Positions 16,460 through 24,551 of a stretch of 54,782 nucleotides of DNA are shown piece by piece (within the stretch, counting starts at the first letter, position 1; the number at the start of each line of letters is the position of its first letter). The DNA lies in contig QKCD01000131.1 of assembly GCA_003245815.1 (NCBI GenBank), positions 1 to 54,782 on the forward strand. Direction: 5' to 3'. The notes under the pieces were generated by a model. The model had not been told where the DNA came from and did not search any database. It saw nothing but the letters and a program-made list of their open reading frames with translations. A program made the position numbers and the translations under genes. This stretch comes from Sulfuricurvum sp. Lineage in GTDB: Bacteria; Campylobacterota; Campylobacteria; Campylobacterales; Sulfurimonadaceae.

Positions 16460-16541
16460 TGGTACCGCCGGCCGGACTTGAACCGGCACACCGAAGTAAC
16501 GGATTTTGAATCCGTCGTGTCTACCATTCCACCACGGCGGC
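16460..16541 (-). tRNA. tRNA-Leu (anticodon CAA)
   Basis: Read on the minus strand, the 5' acceptor strand GCCGCCG pairs with CGGCGGT (first pair G-U), followed by discriminator A and an encoded CCA. The anticodon arm is ACGGA-TTCAAAA-TCCGT, giving anticodon CAA. A variable arm (TACTTCGGTGT) fits a class II leucine tRNA, and the T arm is GCCGG-TTCAAGT-CCGGC. Confidence 0.93.
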
Positions 16542-16656
16542 ATGTGCGGTCGAAATGATAGTCATTCAATGCTTAAACTTCGTGTAACCGCAGTTTCTGG
16601 TACCGGGGGCGGTCCGGTTTGCCTAAAAAAAGTTTGCGGGCGTCCGATATAGAGAG

Positions 16657-16672
16657 TGGAACCTGTTTTGCT
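16657..16672 (+). promoter_or_regulatory. Sigma-54 (RpoN) promoter of flgL
   Basis: TGGAACCTGTTTTGCT has GG and GC separated by exactly 10 bp, the -24/-12 arrangement of RpoN promoters (TGGCAC-N5-TTGCA/T). It lies 38 bp before the GTG start of flgL. Control of middle flagellar genes by RpoN is established in Campylobacter and Helicobacter. Confidence 0.75.
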
Positions 16673-16710
16673 TATCAAAACGACAATGAGGTTTCAAAGA
16701 GAGGTGCCCC

Positions 16711-18825
16711 GTGAGAATCACGAACAGTATGTACTACAAAAATCTGTCCGCCAACAACAACCAGGTCAGTACGAAACTCTTCGACGTCAACAAGCAGATC
16801 GCTTCGGGTCAGAAGATCCGGTACGCCTTCGAGGACTCCGACACGTTCGTCAAAACGATGCGCCTCGACGACGAAATCACGACGCTGACGCAGGTACAGA
16901 AGAGCACGGAGAGCGGTCTGAAGTTCAGCACCAATACCGATACGACCCTCAACGAGTTTACCGATACCCTGACCTCCTTCAAAACCAAGCTGATCCAGGC
17001 CGCCAACAGCACCAACGGCCCCGTCTCCCTCGAAGCCCTGGCTCAGGACCTCGAGAGCATGCGCAACTATCTCGTCACCCTCTCCAACACCTCCATCAAC
17101 GGCCAGTACCTCTTCGCCGGGACGGCGACTGACGCCATACCCGTCAACAGCGACGGCACCTACAACGGCAACGACGGCGACATGTCGGCGGTGCTGGGAT
17201 CGGGCATCTTGCAGAAGTACAACATCAGCGGTGCGGAGCTCCTTTACGGAGAGGAGAGCCGAATTGCCCGAAAGATCTCCTCCAACGTGCCGAAACAGCA
17301 TCAGGGGCTGCTCTATGGTGATGTCATGGGCTACCCTGAAGACCGTGTTGCAAACACGGGTTATATCACCGAAACGGATACGATCCGCGACATGGTCGGA
17401 GACAACGATATGGATGCTACAAACCAGTCTGACACGGTATTCTACATGCAGGGGACACGCAGCGACGGATCGGGTTTTAAAGTAAAGTTTTCCATGACAG
17501 CGACGCAGAGTGTCGGGGAGCTGCTTAAAAATATTGCCGACGCCTACAAAGTCTCTCCTTCGGATCCCGATACGGTAACGGTCACCTTGAACGATGCTGG
17601 GCAGATCGAGGTGACGGACAAGTTGAGCGGCTCAAGCAAGCTCGATTTCCACCTGGTAGCGGCGACAGACTTTACGGGCGGCACAGCAGCGGATGTGACA
17701 AACATCGGGCTCCTAGACTCTGGCACAACGGATCTTGGTAATATCATTAATGGTTCGAATTCACTGCTGGTCACTGAGTTCATGCACAGTGGTTTTACGG
17801 TGGCAGTGGCGTCGGGCACGATCGAGGGACTACGTAGCGACAAGACCTACTTTACGACGGAAAACGGTGCTTTAGTTTCTAACGTATCGCAGATTGCAAA
17901 AGGCGATAACCGTTATGCTACGCCGGAGACACGTCTGGTTGACGTCGCAACTGGAACAACGATGATCGGTACTTCCCTGGTGCTCAAAGGGATCGAAAAC
18001 GACGGAGTAACGCCCTACAACGTGACGATTGACTTCCTGGCCACTGGGGTCGAAGTTAACGGTACAAGCGCCTTTACGGTATATGGAACAGGAGGCAATC
18101 CTAAGGCACCGATCGATGCATCAAATCCTCAGGAGCCGGTCGCGCCCGACGAAATGACCTACCGACAGCTGATGGACGTCATCAATATCGTTGTCAGCGG
18201 TAATGCCCCGGCTGCCGACAACCCGGCGGCAACAGGGGGCATCGCAGTCAACTACAACGCTGCTGTCGAAGCCGCGAACCAGAGGGGCGAGGTTGCTTTG
18301 GATTATCGGGGGAGACTGACGTACCGTTCCGGCGATTCCGGCACTATGGCTGCCACTTTGGCGCTTTACGATGCCATGTCTCATGACTTCAGCGCCGGGA
18401 CGCCGGGCTCCTCCCTCGTCTTCAACGCCAACAACGCGATCACTATCCGCGACGCCAAGACCGACTTCTTCGCCTCCCTCGACGCCGCGATCGCCGCTGT
18501 ACGCGACGGCCGCCTCTATGCCGACGGCGGCGAAGCGACCGACAAACGCAACGGCGGGATCGAAAACGCCATCCAGGCCCTGGACGACGTGATGGACCAT
18601 ATCGCCGGGGTGCATACGAAGGCGGGGTCGCAGTCCCTGGCCCTTCAGTACGCCACGGAACGGACCGAAACGCTGATCCTCAGCAGCACCACCCTGCGTT
18701 CGGAGGTGCTCGACACCGATATTGCCGAGGCGACGCTGCGGCTGCAACAGCTCTCTTTGAACATGCAGGCGATGATGTCCGCCATCTCCAAAGTCTCCCA
18801 GCTCTCCCTCGTCAACTACCTCTAA
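16711..18825 (+). CDS. flgL: Flagellar hook-filament junction protein FlgL
   Basis: 704 residues. The N terminus (MRITNSMYYKNLSANNNQVSTKLFDVNKQIASGQKI) and the C terminus (ATLRLQQLSLNMQAMMSAISKVSQLSLVNYL) are the conserved coiled-coil ends of FlgL/flagellin. Its length is far above the ~320 residues of enteric FlgL but usual for Campylobacterota, because of a large insert in the middle. The insert (about residues 210-560) uses visibly less GC-biased codons than the ends and probably forms the exposed domain. Start is GTG, with GAGAGG upstream, 38 bp behind a sigma-54 promoter. Confidence 0.9.
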   Translation: MRITNSMYYKNLSANNNQVSTKLFDVNKQIASGQKIRYAFEDSDTFVKTMRLDDEITTLTQVQKSTESGLKFSTNTDTTLNEFTDTLTSFKTKLIQAANSTNGPVSLEALAQDLESMRNYLVTLSNTSINGQYLFAGTATDAIPVNSDGTYNGNDGDMSAVLGSGILQKYNISGAELLYGEESRIARKISSNVPKQHQGLLYGDVMGYPEDRVANTGYITETDTIRDMVGDNDMDATNQSDTVFYMQGTRSDGSGFKVKFSMTATQSVGELLKNIADAYKVSPSDPDTVTVTLNDAGQIEVTDKLSGSSKLDFHLVAATDFTGGTAADVTNIGLLDSGTTDLGNIINGSNSLLVTEFMHSGFTVAVASGTIEGLRSDKTYFTTENGALVSNVSQIAKGDNRYATPETRLVDVATGTTMIGTSLVLKGIENDGVTPYNVTIDFLATGVEVNGTSAFTVYGTGGNPKAPIDASNPQEPVAPDEMTYRQLMDVINIVVSGNAPAADNPAATGGIAVNYNAAVEAANQRGEVALDYRGRLTYRSGDSGTMAATLALYDAMSHDFSAGTPGSSLVFNANNAITIRDAKTDFFASLDAAIAAVRDGRLYADGGEATDKRNGGIENAIQALDDVMDHIAGVHTKAGSQSLALQYATERTETLILSSTTLRSEVLDTDIAEATLRLQQLSLNMQAMMSAISKVSQLSLVNYL

Positions 18826-18830
18826 ATAGG

Positions 18831-18845
18831 CCGCTCCGGCGGCGT
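18831..18845 (+). terminator. Short GC hairpin after flgL
   Basis: GCCGC-TCCG-GCGGC lies a few bases after the flgL stop. There is no T-run behind it, so it is at best a weak or factor-dependent terminator. Confidence 0.3.
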
Positions 18846-18873
18846 CATAAAAGCAGCGTGTTGGCACGGAACA

Positions 18874-18882
18874 TGCTATACT
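18874..18882 (+). promoter_or_regulatory. Extended -10 element upstream of ftsK
   Basis: TGCTATACT has the TG-n-TATACT form. Transcription would begin near 18889, upstream of both possible ftsK starts. Confidence 0.5.
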
Positions 18883-18928
18883 CCTGTAATTATTTGCCGC
18901 CGTTTCGGCACGTATCAAAGGATTCGGT

Positions 18929-21097
18929 ATCTTACGGGACGCTCTTTTTATCTCACTTCTTGGTATTCTGGTCTACCTCGGCGTAGCCACGATCATCGGC
19001 GACGCGGGGATGATCGGCAGTTACGGTTCGATCTTCGCCCGGGAAAACAAGTTCTACTTCGGCTATCTCTCCTATGCCTACCTGCTGGTGCTGCTGGTAC
19101 CGGTTTTCCACTGGTACCGCAACCCCGGTTTCTCCCAGCGCCGCGCGGAGCAGATCATCGCCTATGTGCTGCTCTTCTTCTCCCTGCAGATCCTGCAGGC
19201 CCTGCTGGTCAACGACACGCTCCGCGGCTCGCTCGGCGGCAGCTTCGTCGACTACCTCAAGCCCTATATCGGCCTACTGGGACTCTGGGTCTTCTGGGTC
19301 ATGGCGACGACGGTGGCGGTCGTCATCATCCTGGACCGTTCCGTCGACGAACTGCTTGAACCGCTGGTTTTGCTCCTGCGCCGCATCCGCCTCCCCGAGC
19401 GCGCTCCCGCCACGGAGGAGCCGCTTCCGGACCGGACGATCGACGCCTACGACGCCCCCGCCTATGAGCGCCGCCATACGGAGCCGGCGGACGATGCGTT
19501 TCACGAGCTGCACGAAACGGCCGCTGCCGGACAAGAAGCCGCAGAACCGGCTGCGGAGCCCGAAGCCCCCAAGACCATCGTCGCCCTCGCGCGGAAGGTG
19601 AAGGAGCAGAAACACGCCGTGATCGTCGAGGAGCTCGAAGAGAACAAGAAACTGCTCGAACAGATCGAAAAGGGCAAGTCCGAGAAGCCGAAGAACTTCC
19701 GGCTCCCGGCCCTCGACTTCCTGCAGAAGCCGCCCAAAAGCAAGGGGGGCATCGACGAGTCGGAGCTTGACGACAAGATCCGCGACCTGATCGAAAAGCT
19801 GGCCCACTTCAAGATCGAGGGCGACGTCGTGCGCACCTACGCCGGTCCCGTCGTCTCCACCTTCGAGTTCAAGCCCGCGGCGAACATCAAGGTCTCCAAG
19901 ATCATGAACCTCCAGGACGACCTGGCGATGGCGCTGCGTGCCGAGACGATCCGCATCCAGGCGCCGATTCCGGGCAAGGACGTCGTCGGCATCGAGATCC
20001 CCAACAAGAGTGTCGAGACAATCTACCTGCGGGAGATCTTCGAGAGCAAGCTCTTTCAGGAGGCTTCGTCGCCCCTGACGATCGCCCTGGGCAAGGATAT
20101 CGTCGGCAAGCCCTTCATCACCGACCTCAAAAAGTTGCCCCACCTGCTTATCGCCGGTACGACGGGCAGCGGCAAGAGCGTCGGGATCAACGCGATGATT
20201 CTGAGTCTGCTCTACAAGAACTCCCCCGACCAGCTGAAGCTGATGATGATCGACCCGAAGATGCTGGAATTCTCCATCTACAACGACATCCCGCACCTGC
20301 TCACCCCCGTCATCACGAAGGCGAAACAGGCGATTGTCGCACTCGGCAACATGGTCAACGAGATGGAGCGGCGCTACCATGTCATGAGCGAAACCCGCAC
20401 GAAGAATATCGAAAGCTACAACGAGAAGATGAAGAAAGAGGGGGGCAGGGCGCTCCCCTACATCGTCGTGATCATCGACGAGTTGGCGGACCTGATGATG
20501 ACCAGCGGCAAGGACGTGGAGTACTCCATCGCCCGTCTTGCCCAGATGGCCCGCGCTTCGGGCATCCACCTGATCGTCGCGACCCAGCGCCCCTCCGTCG
20601 ATGTCGTTACCGGCCTTATCAAGGCGAACCTGCCTTCGCGCATCAGCTACCGCGTCGGCCAGAAGGTCGACAGCAAGATCATCCTCGACGCCCAGGGAGC
20701 CGAGTCGCTGCTCGGCCGAGGCGACATGCTCTTCACGCCCCCTGGCACGACGGGCCTGATCCGCCTGCACGCCCCCTGGAGCAGCGAAGAGGAGATCGAC
20801 AAGATCGTCGAGTTCATCAAAGCGCAGCGCGCGGCGGAGTACGACAAATCCTTCCTCGTCGACGAGAACAGCAGTGCAGCGCCGGGAGAAGAGGGGCTTC
20901 TCGAGGATGAGCTCGATCCCCTCTACGACGAGGCCAAAAGTATCGTCATGGCGGAGAAGAAAACCTCCATCAGCTACCTCCAGCGCAAACTCCAGATTGG
21001 CTACAACCGCTCTGCGCGCATCATCGAGCAGCTCGAGCAGCGCGGCGTCCTCACCGAGCCCAATGCGAAGGGCAACCGCGATATCGTAGGTGCGTGA
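18929..21097 (+). CDS. ftsK: DNA translocase FtsK, apparently starting at a non-canonical ATC
   Basis: The motor domain is complete: FtsK alpha/beta core, Walker A GTTGSGKS, Walker B VVIIDELADL, ATQRPSVDVVTG, and a C-terminal winged-helix gamma domain (TSISYLQRKLQIGYNRSARIIEQLEQRG) that reads KOPS-like sites. A linker rich in acidic residues joins it to the membrane domain. The first in-frame ATG is at 19010, which would leave three helices. The same frame is open back to 18890 and encodes another helix (RDALFISLLGILVYLGVA), restoring the usual four. In that stretch the only candidates are ATC, ATT or CTG; ATC at 18929 has AAAGGA 6 bp upstream and is the start given here. The protein coordinates chromosome dimer resolution with division. 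Start confidence is moderate; identity is firm. Confidence 0.85.
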   Translation: MLRDALFISLLGILVYLGVATIIGDAGMIGSYGSIFARENKFYFGYLSYAYLLVLLVPVFHWYRNPGFSQRRAEQIIAYVLLFFSLQILQALLVNDTLRGSLGGSFVDYLKPYIGLLGLWVFWVMATTVAVVIILDRSVDELLEPLVLLLRRIRLPERAPATEEPLPDRTIDAYDAPAYERRHTEPADDAFHELHETAAAGQEAAEPAAEPEAPKTIVALARKVKEQKHAVIVEELEENKKLLEQIEKGKSEKPKNFRLPALDFLQKPPKSKGGIDESELDDKIRDLIEKLAHFKIEGDVVRTYAGPVVSTFEFKPAANIKVSKIMNLQDDLAMALRAETIRIQAPIPGKDVVGIEIPNKSVETIYLREIFESKLFQEASSPLTIALGKDIVGKPFITDLKKLPHLLIAGTTGSGKSVGINAMILSLLYKNSPDQLKLMMIDPKMLEFSIYNDIPHLLTPVITKAKQAIVALGNMVNEMERRYHVMSETRTKNIESYNEKMKKEGGRALPYIVVIIDELADLMMTSGKDVEYSIARLAQMARASGIHLIVATQRPSVDVVTGLIKANLPSRISYRVGQKVDSKIILDAQGAESLLGRGDMLFTPPGTTGLIRLHAPWSSEEEIDKIVEFIKAQRAAEYDKSFLVDENSSAAPGEEGLLEDELDPLYDEAKSIVMAEKKTSISYLQRKLQIGYNRSARIIEQLEQRGVLTEPNAKGNRDIVGA

Positions 21098-21522
21098 TGG
21101 CGCTCCCTCTGCTGCGCTTCATCGCTTATAGAGATTACTATATAGTCCGCGTCGAAAATCTCATCGCACTTACCGTCCCCCAGATCCGCCAGCTCGAGGC
21201 CTACGCCGGCGAACGGCGCAGCCAGCTCGACTTCAACACGGCCACGATGCGCATCTGGAAACGCATCGACTACGCCCACTTCAACAAAACTCTCGAAACG
21301 GCCGGGATCGCCGCCGATACGATCGAATCGGAGGTGGTGCGCCGTGACGCCGAAGTGCCGGCGCGGCTCCAGCCCGAGCCGGAAGCACGCGTCGGTTTCG
21401 GAAAGCACCGCGGCATGCGCTACTGCGACCTGCCGGAGAGTTACCTTTTGTGGCTCAAAAACAATTACAGCGGTCCGGAGCGGGGGCTGATCGAGGCGGA
21501 ACTCTCAAGACGCCACCTATAG
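21097..21522 (+). CDS. DUF3820-type protein behind ftsK
   Basis: 141 residues. The C-terminal third (VGFGKHRGMRYCDLPESYLLWLKNNY followed by LIEAELSRR) matches the short DUF3820 domain (putative quorum-sensing-regulated virulence factor family), found with nuclease-related proteins. The N-terminal two thirds are unfamiliar. The ATG at 21097 overlaps the ftsK stop (TGATG), so translation is coupled to ftsK. No catalytic motif is evident; function unknown. Confidence 0.65.
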   Translation: MALPLLRFIAYRDYYIVRVENLIALTVPQIRQLEAYAGERRSQLDFNTATMRIWKRIDYAHFNKTLETAGIAADTIESEVVRRDAEVPARLQPEPEARVGFGKHRGMRYCDLPESYLLWLKNNYSGPERGLIEAELSRRHL

Positions 21523-21543
21523 TGTTACCAATATACACATAAA

Positions 21544-21592
21544 ATCCATCTTTACGTCACGATTTGTTTCGTATCGTGACATCCATCTTTAC
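21544..21592. promoter_or_regulatory. Operator-like element upstream of acnB: inverted repeat inside a direct repeat
   Basis: A 12-bp direct repeat, ATCCATCTTTAC, at 21544-21555 and 21581-21592 encloses a perfect 8-bp inverted repeat (GTCACGAT at 21556-21563, ATCGTGAC at 21573-21580) with a 9-bp spacer. The element ends 18 bp before the acnB -10. The regulator is unknown. Confidence 0.55.
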
Positions 21593-21610
21593 ACGCCCAT
21601 TCCTTAAGGC

Positions 21611-21616
21611 TATAAT
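21611..21616 (+). promoter_or_regulatory. Consensus -10 element of acnB
   Basis: Perfect TATAAT, 29 bp before the acnB ATG. A start of transcription near 21623 gives a leader of about 22 nt that contains the TAGGAGT ribosome site. Confidence 0.6.
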
Positions 21617-21644
21617 CCTTGTCAAATTTACTTTAGGAGTCACC

Positions 21645-24230
21645 ATGGCCTTTATGGAAGAGTACAAAGCACACGTCGCAGAGCGCGAGGCACTCGGCGT
21701 TCCTCCGCTGCCGCTGAGCGCAGAGCAGACGGCCGAAGTTATCGAGATGATCAAAGCCGGTTGCACGGAAGAGCTTCTTGACCTCCTTGAAAACCGCGTA
21801 TCTCCGGGCGTTGACGATGCGGCATACGTCAAAGCGGCGTTCCTGAACGACCTGATCCAGGGGAACGTTTCCGTAGCGGGCATCACTGCGGAAAAAGCGG
21901 TAGCGATGCTGGGCACGATGCTCGGCGGATACAACGTCAAACCGATGGTCGACGCGCTGAAGTCCGGCGACAGCACTGTTGTCGAGGCGGCGAAGGAAGC
22001 ACTCAAGCACACGCTTCTTGTCTACGATGCCTACAATGACGTCGAAGAGCTTCACAAGGCCGGTAACGCGGCTGCGACGGAAGTCATGACTTCCTGGGCG
22101 AACGCGGAGTGGTTCACAGCGAAACCCGCGATCGCCGAAGAGATCACGGTGACGGTATTCAAGGTCCCGGGCGAAACAAACACGGACGACCTCTCCCCGG
22201 CATCCGAAGCCTTCACACGCTCCGACATCCCGCTCCACGCGAACTCCATGCTCCGCGCGAAGATGGAAAACCCGCTCGAGACGATCAAAGAGCTGAAGCA
22301 GAAGGGCCACCCGGTCGCCTACGTCGGCGACGTCGTTGGTACCGGTTCTTCCCGTAAATCCGGCGTCAACTCCGTCCAGTGGCACATGGGCGACGACATC
22401 CCGGGCGTTCCGAACAAGCGCACGGGCGGCGTCGTTATCGGCGGTATTATCGCCCCGATCTTCTTCGCGACCTGTGAAGACTCCGGTGCGCTTCCGCTCG
22501 AGATGGACGTCACGGCTATGGAAACCGGCGACGTCGTCACCATCTACCCCTACAAAGGCGAAGCGCACAAAAACGGTGCGTGCATCGCGACGTTCGGCCT
22601 GCGTCCGAACACGATCGTCGACGAAGTCCGCGCCGGCGGCCGTATCCCGCTGATCATCGGGCGCGGCCTGACAGCGAAAGCGCGCGCTTCCCTCGGTATG
22701 GCGCCCTCTGACCTCTTCATCGCACCGGAGCAGCCCTCCGATACGGGCAAAGGTTACACCCTGGCCCAGAAGATGGTCGGCCGCGCCTGCGGTATGGAAG
22801 GCGTTCGCCCGGGCATGTACGTCGAGCCGATGACTTCGACAGTCGGTTCCCAGGACACGACCGGTCCGATGACACGCGACGAGATCAAAGAGCTCGCGGC
22901 GCTGGGCTTCTCCGCAGACCTGGTCATGCAGTCCTTCTGTCACACGGCGGCGTACCCGAAACCGTCCGACGTCAAGCTGCACCACACGCTGCCGGACTTC
23001 ATCGCGAACCGCTCCGGTGTCGCACTGCGCCCGGGCGACGGCGTCATCCACTCCTGGCTGAACCGCATGGTCCTTCCGGACACGGTTGGTACGGGCGGTG
23101 ACTCCCATACGCGTTTCCCGATCGGCATCTCCTTTCCGGGCGGTTCCGGTATCGTTGCGTTCGCGGGTGTTACGGGCTCCATGCCGCTGACCATGCCGGA
23201 ATCGGTCCTGGTCCGCTTCAAGGGTGAACTGCAGCCGGGCATCACCCTGCGTGACCTCGTGAATGCGATCCCGTTCTATGCGATCAAACAGGGCCTTCTG
23301 ACGGTTGAGAAGAAGGGCAAGAAGAACATCTTCAACGGCCGCATCCTCGAGATCGAAGGCCTGCCGAACCTGAAAGCGGAGCAGGCGTTCGAGCTTTCCG
23401 ACGCGTCTGCCGAGCGTTCTGCGGCAGCATGTACGGTCCTTCTGAACAAAGAGCCGGTCATCGAGTACCTGAAATCGAACATTACGCTGCTTGAGGCGAT
23501 GGTCGCCGACGGCTACCAGGACGCACGTACGATCCAGCGCCGTGCCGACAAGATGAAAGAGTGGCTGAAAAACCCGGAACTGATGCAGCCGGACGCCGAC
23601 GCGGAGTACGCGGCGGTCATCGAGATCGACCTGAACGAAGTGACGGAACCGATCGTCGCCTGCCCGAACGACCCGGACAACGTCAAACTGCTGAGCGAAG
23701 TCGCCGGCGACACGATCGACGAAGTATTCCTCGGTTCCTGTATGACGAACATCGGCCACTACCGTGCGGCGGGTGAAGTCATGCGCGGCGAAGGCAAAGT
23801 CGCCGTCGAGAAATTCTGGATCGTTCCGCCGACCCGCATGGATGAGCAGCAGCTGATCAACGAAGGCTACTACGACGTCTTCAAAGCGATTGAAGCGCAG
23901 ACGGAAGTTCCGGGCTGTTCACTCTGTATGGGCAACCAGGCGCAGGCGCGCGAGAACGCGACGGTATTCTCTACGTCCACGCGTAACTTCGACAACCGCC
24001 TCGGCAAGAACACGCAGGTCTACCTCGGTTCCGCGGAACTGGCGTCGGTCTGTGCGAAACTCGGGCGCATCCCGACAGTTGAAGAGTACATGAGCATCGT
24101 TCCGGAAAAACTGGCCGGCAAACAAAACGATGTCTACAAGTACCTGAACTTCAACGAGATTGCGAACTACCATCTCGAACTGCGTGACGTCGCCGAAAAC
24201 ACGTACGGCGTTACCATCAAACCCGCATAA
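21645..24230 (+). CDS. acnB: Aconitate hydratase B (AcnB)
   Basis: 861 residues from the ATG at 21645, where TAGGAGT and the family's N terminus ([21 protein letters not shown]) coincide; the longer frame upstream is leader sequence. The HEAT-like N-terminal domain, the swivel domain ([16 protein letters not shown]) and the iron-sulfur core are in the AcnB order. Cluster cysteines are visible in [14 protein letters not shown] and [12 protein letters not shown]. It interconverts citrate and isocitrate in either TCA direction. It is monocistronic by context, with a structured element upstream, and AcnB is also known elsewhere as an iron-sensitive RNA binder. Confidence 0.95.
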   Translation: MAFMEEYKAHVAEREALGVPPLPLSAEQTAEVIEMIKAGCTEELLDLLENRVSPGVDDAAYVKAAFLNDLIQGNVSVAGITAEKAVAMLGTMLGGYNVKPMVDALKSGDSTVVEAAKEALKHTLLVYDAYNDVEELHKAGNAAATEVMTSWANAEWFTAKPAIAEEITVTVFKVPGETNTDDLSPASEAFTRSDIPLHANSMLRAKMENPLETIKELKQKGHPVAYVGDVVGTGSSRKSGVNSVQWHMGDDIPGVPNKRTGGVVIGGIIAPIFFATCEDSGALPLEMDVTAMETGDVVTIYPYKGEAHKNGACIATFGLRPNTIVDEVRAGGRIPLIIGRGLTAKARASLGMAPSDLFIAPEQPSDTGKGYTLAQKMVGRACGMEGVRPGMYVEPMTSTVGSQDTTGPMTRDEIKELAALGFSADLVMQSFCHTAAYPKPSDVKLHHTLPDFIANRSGVALRPGDGVIHSWLNRMVLPDTVGTGGDSHTRFPIGISFPGGSGIVAFAGVTGSMPLTMPESVLVRFKGELQPGITLRDLVNAIPFYAIKQGLLTVEKKGKKNIFNGRILEIEGLPNLKAEQAFELSDASAERSAAACTVLLNKEPVIEYLKSNITLLEAMVADGYQDARTIQRRADKMKEWLKNPELMQPDADAEYAAVIEIDLNEVTEPIVACPNDPDNVKLLSEVAGDTIDEVFLGSCMTNIGHYRAAGEVMRGEGKVAVEKFWIVPPTRMDEQQLINEGYYDVFKAIEAQTEVPGCSLCMGNQAQARENATVFSTSTRNFDNRLGKNTQVYLGSAELASVCAKLGRIPTVEEYMSIVPEKLAGKQNDVYKYLNFNEIANYHLELRDVAENTYGVTIKPA

Positions 24231-24237
24231 CAGCGTT

Positions 24238-24253
24238 CCGGGCTTTTGCCCGG
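24238..24253 (+). terminator. Hairpin after acnB
   Basis: CCGGGC-TTTT-GCCCGG follows the acnB stop by a few bases. There is no T-run behind it, so intrinsic termination is uncertain. Confidence 0.4.
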
Positions 24254-24551
24254 GCACTCCTCCGCCTTCTATCCCGCTCTTTTACGATCCACCGACAGCT
24301 CTGAGCATTGAAGTACAGCTTGTGACACTCTGTGCGCTTCCCGGACGGCTTCCGACCAAACAAAATCACCGTAAAAGCGACGGACGTTTCCACCTCTCTG
24401 AACGCCAACGAGCTATGCGGCCGATCTCCCGTCAGCCTGTTCCCGACAGAGCGCGCCAGTCGACGAAAAGCCCTCCGCAACCCTTTTACCCCCTTCTTCG
24501 TTTCATTTTTTAAAGGTATAATGGTCCAAAGCGATTACCAAAGGTTTGTCA
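24254..24551. other. Gap without a supportable gene between acnB and the REC-GGDEF-EAL gene
   Basis: About 300 bp. Frames on both strands are open for 80-110 codons, but none has a ribosome site or a recognisable domain, and the longest run into the neighbouring genes. The only functional element I can support is the -10 at 24517. A non-coding RNA cannot be excluded. Confidence 0.4.
24517..24522 (+). promoter_or_regulatory. Consensus -10 element for the REC-GGDEF-EAL gene
   Basis: TATAAT lies 30 bp before the ATG at 24552, with AAAGG as ribosome site 7 bp before the ATG. Confidence 0.55.

Noticed and set aside
21633-23759. 708-codon minus-strand frame opposite acnB
   Set aside because: Antisense shadow, arginine/valine/aspartate-rich, no start context.
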